64,000 bases of DNA from Gammaproteobacteria bacterium (GTDB lineage Bacteria > Pseudomonadota > Gammaproteobacteria > Pseudomonadales > UBA5518): the NCBI GenBank assembly GCA_016718385.1, contig JADKDK010000006.1, positions 310,001 through 374,000 of the forward strand, in the 5' to 3' direction. This document shows, piece after piece, positions 53,496 through 60,551 of this stretch. A program made the translations under genes and the position numbers. Each line of letters starts with the position of its first letter. Position 1 is the stretch's first letter. A model generated the notes under the pieces. That model saw nothing but the letters and a program-made list of their open reading frames with translations. It was not told the DNA's origin and did no database searches.

Positions 53496-54685
53496 GCGAT
53501 CAGGTTTGCGATCGGAACCACCGGATCTACCTCGGCGTCGTAGTCCACGCCCGCGAAGCCGAAGCCGAACAGGCGCAGGAACTCCTGCTGGTAGCCGGCG
53601 AAATCCGTGAGCTCGTCGATGTTGCCGGTCTCGACGCGGGGCCACAACTGCTCGACCTCGCGCTGCACCTCCGGCACGAGTTCCTTGCCGTCCATGCGCA
53701 GGCGCCCGGCATCGTCGAGCACGGGGCTGTCGGCAAGCAGCCCGTTGCGGAACAGCCCGTCGACCTGCTCGATACAACCCTCGTGCGTGCCGCGCGCCTT
53801 CATCACCTTGAACAGCAGCGCGAGGTAGAGCGGCATGATCGGGATCGCGGAGCTCGCCTGCGTCACCACGGCCTTCAGCACCGAGACATAGGCCTTGCCG
53901 CCGAGCGGCGCGAGCTTCCCGTTCAGCCGCACCGCGGTGCGGTCGAGGTCCTTCTTCGCCGCACCGATGGTACCGTCCCAGTAGATGTCCCAGGTGATGC
54001 GATCCCCGAGGTAGGTGTAGGCGGTGGTGCGCGCACCCGGTGCGAGCACCCCGGCGGCGGACAGCGCATCGATCCACATCTCCCAGTCCTCGCCGCCCAT
54101 CACCGCGACGGTGTCGGCGATCTCCTCCTGGCTCGCCGCGTCCATCGCGACGTGCTTGATTTCGCGCTTGTCGGTGTCGAGCGTGCGCTCCTCGACGCGC
54201 TTGCCGATCGGTTTCAGCGTGGACTTGTGCGTCACGCCGGTCACCGGGTGCGTGCGCCGCGGCGCGGCCAGGCTGTAGACCACCAGGTCGACCTGCCCCA
54301 GTTGCTCCCTGATCAGCGCAATGGTCCTGTCCTTGATCGCGGCGGAGAACGCATCGCCGTTGATACTCCACGCCGGCAGCCCCGCGAGCTCTGCCTCGCG
54401 ATGAAACGCCGCCGAGTTGTACCAGCCCGCGGTGCCGCACTTGCCGTCCGCGCCTTCCTTCTCGAAGAAGATGCCGATCGTGGACGCACCGCAACCGAAG
54501 GCCGCGGTGATGCGCGAGGCCAGGCCATAACCCGTCGAGGCGCCGATCACCAGCACGCGCTTCGGCCCGTTCGCAACGGGCCCATGGCCGCGCACGTAGG
54601 CGATCTGCTCGGCAACGCTGGCCGCGCAGCCGCCCGGATGGGCCGTGATGCACATGAATCCGCGGACCTTGGGCTTGATGATCAT
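53492..54685 (-). CDS. fabV: Trans-2-enoyl-CoA/ACP reductase FabV
   Basis: A 397-residue NADH-dependent enoyl reductase. N-terminus MIIKPKVRGFMCITAHPGGC, cofactor motif VIGASTGYGLASR, and catalytic Tyr-x8-Lys in IYWDGTIGAAKK. Length and end (YDAEVDPVVPI) match FabV, the triclosan-insensitive enoyl-ACP reductase of Pseudomonas, Vibrio and relatives. It catalyses the last step of the fatty-acid elongation cycle. Confidence 0.96.
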   Translation of the reverse strand: MIIKPKVRGFMCITAHPGGCAASVAEQIAYVRGHGPVANGPKRVLVIGASTGYGLASRITAAFGCGASTIGIFFEKEGADGKCGTAGWYNSAAFHREAELAGLPAWSINGDAFSAAIKDRTIALIREQLGQVDLVVYSLAAPRRTHPVTGVTHKSTLKPIGKRVEERTLDTDKREIKHVAMDAASQEEIADTVAVMGGEDWEMWIDALSAAGVLAPGARTTAYTYLGDRITWDIYWDGTIGAAKKDLDRTAVRLNGKLAPLGGKAYVSVLKAVVTQASSAIPIMPLYLALLFKVMKARGTHEGCIEQVDGLFRNGLLADSPVLDDAGRLRMDGKELVPEVQREVEQLWPRVETGNIDELTDFAGYQQEFLRLFGFGFAGVDYDAEVDPVVPIANLIA

Positions 54686-54803
54686 CGTTCGTTCCTGTAC
54701 AGGTGAGTGGCGCAGGCTTGCAGGGCCGGCATTATAGACCGCAGGCGTGGTGTTTGACCGAGCCCCCGCATATGCTGCCGCCGCCCCATTCCGGATTGTC
54801 CCG

Positions 54804-55676
54804 ATGATCCTGCGCATCACCGCGATCCTGTTCCCGATCTTCGCGATCGTGGCCCTCGGCTACTGGTACGGACGCCGCCACGATCCAGAGATGGCGGTCG
54901 CGAACCGCCTGAACATGGACATCTTCGTGCCGGCGCTGGTGTTCGCCGCACTCGCGGGTCGCACGTTCGCCCCGGCCGAGTACCTGCCCCTCGCCACCGG
55001 CGCTTTCGTCGTGCTCGCCGGCTGCGGCCTGCTGGCGTGGCCGGCGGCGCGCCTGCTCGGGCTGCCGTGGAAGACCTTCGTACCACCGATGATGTTCAAC
55101 AACTCGGGCAACATCGGCATACCGCTCGCGGTGCTGGCCTGGGGCGAGGCCGCGCTGCCCGCGGCGGTGATCCTGTTCATGGTCGGGAACCTGCTGCACT
55201 TCTCGCTCGGGGCGCGGATGCTCGATGCCAACGCGCGACTGCTGACGCTGTGGCGCATTCCGGCGGTGGCGGCCACCGCGGCCGGGCTCGCGGTGAGCCT
55301 GCTCGGCCTGCATGTCTGGGGGCCGCTGCTGACCGCATTGAAAATGCTCGGTGACATCGCGATCCCGCTGCTGCTGTTCGCGCTCGGCGTGCGCATGAAG
55401 AACATCCGCTTCACCGATCTCGGCGCGCCGCTCGTGGGGGCCTTTCTGCGCCCGGCGCTCGGTGTGGCGATCGCGTGGAGCGCGGCGCAACTGCTCGGCC
55501 TGGGCGCGCGCGACTCGGCGATGCTGATCGTCTTCGGCGCGCTGCCGCCGGCCGTGCTGAACTTCCTGTTCGCGGAACGCTATCGTCAGGAACCCGAGCG
55601 CGTGGCCTCGATCGTGCTGCTGGGCAATCTCGCGGCCGTGCTGGTCCTGCCGCTGGTGCTCGCGGCGGTGCTCTGA
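54804..55676 (+). CDS. AEC-family (auxin efflux carrier-like) transporter
   Basis: A 290-residue inner-membrane protein with about ten TM helices in two five-helix halves. N-terminus MILRITAILFPIFAIVALGYWYGRR; conserved VPPMMFNNSGNIGIPLAVLAWG with the N-x-G-N crossover motif; second half ALGVRMKNIRF. It probably exports or imports carboxylates. It is a single gene, divergent from fabV; ATG 54804 is preceded only by a weak ribosome site. Confidence 0.86.
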   Translation: MILRITAILFPIFAIVALGYWYGRRHDPEMAVANRLNMDIFVPALVFAALAGRTFAPAEYLPLATGAFVVLAGCGLLAWPAARLLGLPWKTFVPPMMFNNSGNIGIPLAVLAWGEAALPAAVILFMVGNLLHFSLGARMLDANARLLTLWRIPAVAATAAGLAVSLLGLHVWGPLLTALKMLGDIAIPLLLFALGVRMKNIRFTDLGAPLVGAFLRPALGVAIAWSAAQLLGLGARDSAMLIVFGALPPAVLNFLFAERYRQEPERVASIVLLGNLAAVLVLPLVLAAVL

Positions 55677-55796
55677 TCCAAGTCGCGGCCGGCCCGAAAC
55701 GGGGGGCCGGGCGCTGCATGCCGGAGCGCGCCTGCGTGTGTGGTGGTTCCCGACGATTGTTTGTTACGCTGCAACCGAAGCGCAGGGAACCGGGCA

Positions 55797-57698
55797 ATGC
55801 AGCAGGCGCCACCAATCGATCCCCATTTCAGCATCCTCGTCGCGGGCCACCGCCCACACCGGCTGCCCACCGACGAGGCCGCGTTGCACGCCATCGAATC
55901 CGCCATCGACCGGCTCGTTGTGCACATCGCGGCGCAGTTCGCCGAGCTCGCCGATTGCGAGCAGCTCTACGGACCGCAGGCCCCGCGTCGCTGCGTCACG
56001 CGGATCATAGGCGGCGGGTACACGGGAACCGACGAGATGGCAGCGCGCATCGCGGCGCGTCGCGGCTGCCCCCTGCACCGCGTGATGACCGCGGCCGAAG
56101 CGCAACAATCCCGCTTGCAGACCGAGGGCCCGGATCGGCGCGACCTGGTGCTCGGCGAGGCCAACGACGCGGGCGCCTCCTCGGTCACCATCAACCTGCG
56201 CGACGAGACGGCGCTGGCATTCAGCGACCTGCTCATGGTGGTCTGGGACGGGCACGACCCTCGCGGCCCCGCGGGCGGCACCGTGCGCCTGCTGCGCGAG
56301 GCGGTGCTGTGCAGCAAGCCGGTGATCTGGATCGACCTGGCGGGCACCGCGCGGCTGCTCGACATCTCGCGCATCGACGAACCGACCCTGTTCCTGCTCG
56401 GCGCCGATGATTCCATCGCCGAGTTGCTCGCCCCGCTGTTCGCCACGCTGGACGAGCAGGCGCTCGACGTGGAGCTCGCGCTGATCGCCAACCCCCTCGC
56501 CCCGCAGGCGGCCGGGCGCGTCAGCCCCGCCCTGTGTGACCGGGTGCGGCGTTACTTCACGCAGCGCGCCGGCTCGCGGTTCAGCGAACGTCGCGCGGGT
56601 ATCGTCAGCGAATTGCTGAAGGTGACGCTGGGCGGTTCGCTGGCACCCGCGAGCCTGCTCACGGGCATCCGCAAGGTTTTCGCGCGCGACGCGACCAGGC
56701 CGTGGTTCGGCGTCGCGGCAGAGCGCGGCGCCGACGGCGCGGCAGCCTCGGCGCTGCCGGTCGAGCCGGCCGGCATCGAGGAGCGCTTCAACTGGTCGGA
56801 CTACCAGGCCAACCTGGCCGCCGGCATCCGTCGCGACGTGACCCTGTTCCTCTACGCCTTCGCGACGCTGGCGGTATTCGCCGCCGTGGCCGGCAACATC
56901 AAGCTCGGCGTTTCCGATCACAGCAGCTTCTGGACCTGGGTCGAGCTCGGCATGATCATGTTCATCTGCGTGCTGGTCATGCTCGCCTCGCGGCGGCGCT
57001 GGCACGGCGAATGGCTGTCGCATCGCCTGGTTGCCGAGGAACTGCGCTGCCTGCGGCTGGGCTACCCCTTCGTGGCGGCACCGGAATCCTGCACGCAGGT
57101 GCCGCGACGCTCGGATGCGCAGGCATCCGGGCGCGCGCGATGGGTGCTGGATGGTGCCGAACAGTGGGCACTGCGGCGCAGCGCGGTCGCATCGGGCCTG
57201 CCGCGGTTGCCCGACGGGAGCGCCTTCGTCGCACACGAACGCTTCAGCGAGTCCAGGCAATACCTGCTCGACGTGCTGGTCGGCCAGGCCGATTACCACC
57301 GCCGCAACGCCGAAACGCACCACCGCATGTCGCACCGCCTGCACCACACCACCGGCATCGCCTTCCTGCTGACGGGCTGCGCCGTCGTGGCTCACTTCTT
57401 CCTGCACGCCGATTGGCTGCTGCTGTTCACCGCGGCATTGCCTGCGCTGGCCTCTGGTATCCACGGCCTGGTGTCCAGCAACGAGATGGAGCGTGTCGCC
57501 ACGATGTCCGAGGAGGCCGGCATTCGCCTGCGGCATGTGGTGCGCGGCATCGAGCGGCTCGAGCAGCGCAGCGACTCGCGCTGGATTGCCTGGCTGCGGT
57601 TGCGGCAACTGGCCTGCGAGGGCACCGCGGCCATGTCCGAGGTGAACGGCCAGTGGCAGGACCTGCTGAAGCACCGCGAGACCACGCTGCCGGCATGA
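55797..57698 (+). CDS. SLOG-like nucleotide-sensor fused to a four-TM SLATT-like effector region
   Basis: A 633-residue protein. ATG 55797 follows AGGGAA. The N-terminal domain (about 10-235) has SLOG/LOG-type Rossmann features: SILVAGHRPHRLP, RIIGGGYTGTDEMAARIAARRG, and SDLLMVVWDGHDPRGPAGGTVRLLREAVLCSKPVIWIDL. A helical segment (about 240-345) precedes a TM pair (about 360-405). A linker (about 405-510) carries the basic motif RRRWHGEWLSHRLVAEELRCLRLG. A second TM pair (about 525-570) is preceded by YLLDVLVGQADYHRRNAETHHRMSHRLHH, as in SLATT membrane effectors. SLOG-SLATT architectures are predicted to sense nucleotides and open membrane pores in bacterial conflict systems. Confidence 0.72.
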   Translation: MQQAPPIDPHFSILVAGHRPHRLPTDEAALHAIESAIDRLVVHIAAQFAELADCEQLYGPQAPRRCVTRIIGGGYTGTDEMAARIAARRGCPLHRVMTAAEAQQSRLQTEGPDRRDLVLGEANDAGASSVTINLRDETALAFSDLLMVVWDGHDPRGPAGGTVRLLREAVLCSKPVIWIDLAGTARLLDISRIDEPTLFLLGADDSIAELLAPLFATLDEQALDVELALIANPLAPQAAGRVSPALCDRVRRYFTQRAGSRFSERRAGIVSELLKVTLGGSLAPASLLTGIRKVFARDATRPWFGVAAERGADGAAASALPVEPAGIEERFNWSDYQANLAAGIRRDVTLFLYAFATLAVFAAVAGNIKLGVSDHSSFWTWVELGMIMFICVLVMLASRRRWHGEWLSHRLVAEELRCLRLGYPFVAAPESCTQVPRRSDAQASGRARWVLDGAEQWALRRSAVASGLPRLPDGSAFVAHERFSESRQYLLDVLVGQADYHRRNAETHHRMSHRLHHTTGIAFLLTGCAVVAHFFLHADWLLLFTAALPALASGIHGLVSSNEMERVATMSEEAGIRLRHVVRGIERLEQRSDSRWIAWLRLRQLACEGTAAMSEVNGQWQDLLKHRETTLPA

Positions 57699-58126
57699 AC
57701 ACGACAGCCACGCTTGCAGGCCAGCCCGGCACGCGCCGGGCGCGCAAGCTCCCGCAGGAGGTGCAGGTGCGCTTTGCGCGCACGCCGGGAATCTGCCACA
57801 CCCTCGAAGGCGACGTGCGTTACGAGACAGGCGATGCGATCGTCGCAGCGCCGGCCGGGGATCGCTGGCCGGTGCGCCGCGAGGTATTCCGGGAACGGTA
57901 CGAACCGGTTTCGCCCACGGCGGCGATGCACGACGGGCGCTACCGCAAGCGCGGCATCGAGGTGCTCGCAAGACAACTGGAGGACACGCTCCGGGTGCGG
58001 CTTCCGGGCGGGCGCGGCGAACTCATCGGCAAGCCGGGCGACTGGCTCGTCGAGTACGGTGCGGACGATTGTGCGATCGTGGGTCGCGACATCTTCGCCA
58101 CGACCTATGAGCTGATTGCCGATTGA
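57695..58126 (+). CDS. Small PGDYG-like cytoplasmic protein coupled to the SLOG gene
   Basis: A 143-residue protein whose ATG overlaps the SLOG-gene stop. Visible pattern: YETGDAIVAAPAGDRWPVRREVFRERYEPV, GRYRKRGIEVLARQLEDTLRV, and GKPGDWLVEYGADDCAIVGRDIFATTYELI. The PGDW-L-V segment and its surroundings resemble the PGDYG family, of unknown function. Tight coupling suggests a partner or regulator of the membrane effector. Assignment is by motif memory only. Confidence 0.65.
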   Translation: MNTTATLAGQPGTRRARKLPQEVQVRFARTPGICHTLEGDVRYETGDAIVAAPAGDRWPVRREVFRERYEPVSPTAAMHDGRYRKRGIEVLARQLEDTLRVRLPGGRGELIGKPGDWLVEYGADDCAIVGRDIFATTYELIAD

Positions 58127-58168
58127 GTGGTTCCGACGCGGGCGCCGGCCCGGATGCGGTGCTCGCGA

Positions 58169-60403
58169 TCAGGAGCCCGGCGCGGCAGTGGGGGCTTCCT
58201 GGCGATACGTAAGGGCCAGGTCCTCGCGCCCCCATTTTTCGTAGAGCGCGACCAGGTCCCGGCGGGCACGGCGCACGTAGGCGGGTCCCGCTCCCTCGCT
58301 CTTCGCCAGCGTCTCGTAGCCGGGCTTGAGGCGCTTTTCCGCTTCCGCGAAACGCCCCATCGCAGTCAGCACGCTGCCCTGGACGCAACTGCCGTAAATG
58401 ACGATCCAGTCCTCGTCGCCGTACAGGGCCTTCATCTTGGCCGTGCCGCTCGTGGCCATGGCCAGCGCCTCGTCGAGCGCCGGTGTCATCTCCAGCACCT
58501 GCGCCAGGCCGATTTCCGCCATTGCGACGTCATCGTGCCCGGGCTCGCGCAGCTTCGTGAGCAGCGCGAGAGCCTCGCGTGCCAACGCTTCGGCTTCTGC
58601 CGTCGGACCGGCCTCGGCAAGCCAGCGCCCCAGTATCGCCATGCTGTTCGCCGTGTCGACATGCTTCTTGCCGAGCACCTTCGCACGTATCGCCAGCGCC
58701 TCGCGCTGGGTCGCGATGGCATCGTCGAGTTTGCCCTCGTCGAAGAGCAGCACCGAGAGATTGCTCAGCGCCAGTGCGACGTCGGGGTGCCCGGGCCCCA
58801 GCAACTGGCGCTGCATGTCGGCTGCGCGACGGAAATTGTCCTCGGCCTGCGCGAGGTCACCCCTGGCGCGGAACAGCGTGCCGAGGTTGTTCAGCCCGCT
58901 GGCGATATCCGGGTGCACATCACCGTAGAGCGCGTGATTCATCTGCATCGCTTCGCGGAACAGCGCCTCGGCGTCGTCGTACTGTTTCAGGTCCTTCAGC
59001 AGCAGCGCGAGGTTGAGGAGGTGAGCGGCAACATCGGGGTGAGGTTCATTGCCGAGCGCGGCGCTGCGCATGGAGAGCGATTCGCGTAGCAGTTCCTCCG
59101 CGCGCTCCAGGTTGCCCTGGTCCCACTGGTTCAGGCCGAGTTCCTCCATCGCCTCCGCGATATCGGCATGACCCGCCGGAAGCAGGCCCCGGCGCAGCCC
59201 GAGCACCCGCATCAGAACCGGCTCGGCGTCGGCGTAGCGACCGGCCTTGTAGTACACCTCGGCGAGCCCGGCGAGCGCGCGAGAGAGAGGCTCCGCCGCC
59301 TCGGGCTCTACCTCTAGCGTTGCGATCGCATCACGGTAGAGCTTCTCCGCGTCCGCGATCTGCGCCTTTTCGGTGAGCACGTTGGCGAGCTGGACCTGGT
59401 TGTTCGCCACGACCCGCGGATCGACGACGGGGAGGGAACGGCGCTTCGCCAGTGCCTCCTCGAGCATTCCGGTTGCATCGTCGTAGAGGCCGAGCCCCGC
59501 GTACACGGTGCCGATGGTGTCCATCAGGTCGGCCTGCACCGCGGGCTCGCCGCGCAGCTCGGTGTCGATGCGACGCCCGCCCGCCTCGAGGATCTCGCGC
59601 GCCGTGATCGCCTTGCCGCGCGCCTCGCTGGGGTCCGCGACCCTGAACAGCCCCACCATGAACGAGGACACCTTGCGGGCGGTCTCCGCTTCCTTCTCGG
59701 CACGGACGCGCTGGCGCTCGGCTTCGTTGCGCGCGATCACCGCCATGGTCGCGAGTCCGGTCGCGAGCACCATGCCGGCCATCGAGCACGCGGCGACGAT
59801 CGCCAGCCGCCGCTGGCGTCGCTGCTGCTCGCGCTGGCGCAGCGCGTCGAAACCGAGGCCGAGCATACCCGCCAGGAGCTTGATCTGCGCGTTGGTCTTG
59901 CCATCCTTTCCCGCGCGCGCGTCCGCCGCAATCGGCTCCGCGGGCGTGTCGCCGAGATTGCCTTGCTCGTCGAGCTGGAAGCGCAACGCCGGCGGGAAGC
60001 ACTCCTCCCGCTCACGCCCCGGCATGCCCGAGGCATAGGGCTCGCCGCCGACGATCAGCGCGAAGATACGGTCCGCGCGACCGAGCCGCTTGAAGGAGAG
60101 GATTTCCTCGTTGACCCAGTGCGAAGCCGCCGAAGCTGGCGAGCAGATCACCAGCAGGCAGGCCGAGCCCTCGAGCGCCTCGCGCAGCTTGGTGCCGAGG
60201 TCGGTGGCGCTGGCGAGTTCGTCACGGTCTCGGAACACCGGCGCGGTGCGCGCCGGGATCGTTCCCATCGAGGTCTGCTGGCCGACCAGGTGCTTGGGTA
60301 CACGATAGGTCTCAATCGCACGGTGCAGCCAGCCTGCCCACTTCTGGTCACGGTGGCTGTAGCTGATGAAGGCCTTGTAGCGGTATGCGTGCTCCGTGTC
60401 CAA
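58169..60403 (-). CDS. TIR-domain protein with TM helix and TPR array
   Basis: A 744-residue protein. TTG 60403 is used as start: GGAGA lies 6 bases upstream and YKAFISYSHRD, the opening strand of TIR, follows at once. The TIR domain (about 5-150) has FRDRDELASATDLGTKLREAL and SPASAASHWVNEEI; the Glu of NADase TIRs would be E99 or E100. One TM (about 203-225) and a coiled segment (RNEAERQRVRAEKEAETARK) precede ten or more kinesin-light-chain-like TPRs (about 280-720, for example HPDVALALSNLSVLLFDEGKLDDA). It is convergent with the SLOG/PGDYG pair, 42 bases apart. Confidence 0.87.
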   Translation of the reverse strand: MDTEHAYRYKAFISYSHRDQKWAGWLHRAIETYRVPKHLVGQQTSMGTIPARTAPVFRDRDELASATDLGTKLREALEGSACLLVICSPASAASHWVNEEILSFKRLGRADRIFALIVGGEPYASGMPGREREECFPPALRFQLDEQGNLGDTPAEPIAADARAGKDGKTNAQIKLLAGMLGLGFDALRQREQQRRQRRLAIVAACSMAGMVLATGLATMAVIARNEAERQRVRAEKEAETARKVSSFMVGLFRVADPSEARGKAITAREILEAGGRRIDTELRGEPAVQADLMDTIGTVYAGLGLYDDATGMLEEALAKRRSLPVVDPRVVANNQVQLANVLTEKAQIADAEKLYRDAIATLEVEPEAAEPLSRALAGLAEVYYKAGRYADAEPVLMRVLGLRRGLLPAGHADIAEAMEELGLNQWDQGNLERAEELLRESLSMRSAALGNEPHPDVAAHLLNLALLLKDLKQYDDAEALFREAMQMNHALYGDVHPDIASGLNNLGTLFRARGDLAQAEDNFRRAADMQRQLLGPGHPDVALALSNLSVLLFDEGKLDDAIATQREALAIRAKVLGKKHVDTANSMAILGRWLAEAGPTAEAEALAREALALLTKLREPGHDDVAMAEIGLAQVLEMTPALDEALAMATSGTAKMKALYGDEDWIVIYGSCVQGSVLTAMGRFAEAEKRLKPGYETLAKSEGAGPAYVRRARRDLVALYEKWGREDLALTYRQEAPTAAPGS

Positions 60404-60486
60404 GCGCGTCTCCGGTCGGAGCCAGGGCTCCAGGTACTGCGGATGGATGGTGACGCCACCCGCACGGCTGCGACCTTAGCGTCAAA

Positions 60487-60513
60487 ACAAGACCCCCGCC
60501 AGTCGGCGGGGGT
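60487..60513 (-). terminator. Rho-independent terminator downstream of the Ig-like protein gene
   Basis: A 9-bp perfect stem ACCCCCGCC/GGCGGGGGT (60492-60500, 60505-60513), loop AGTC. On the minus strand it is followed by TTGTTTT. It separates the Ig-like gene from the TIR gene. Confidence 0.85.
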
Positions 60514-60551
60514 GCAAGAGGCCGGAGCAGGGGCTACCCCCCCGCTGCCCG

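Noticed and set aside
52662..54653. Single 663-codon frame suggesting an MBL fusion protein
   Set aside because: The N-terminal 385 codons read the fabV gene out of frame. The real MBL gene starts at ATG 53495, overlapping the fabV stop.
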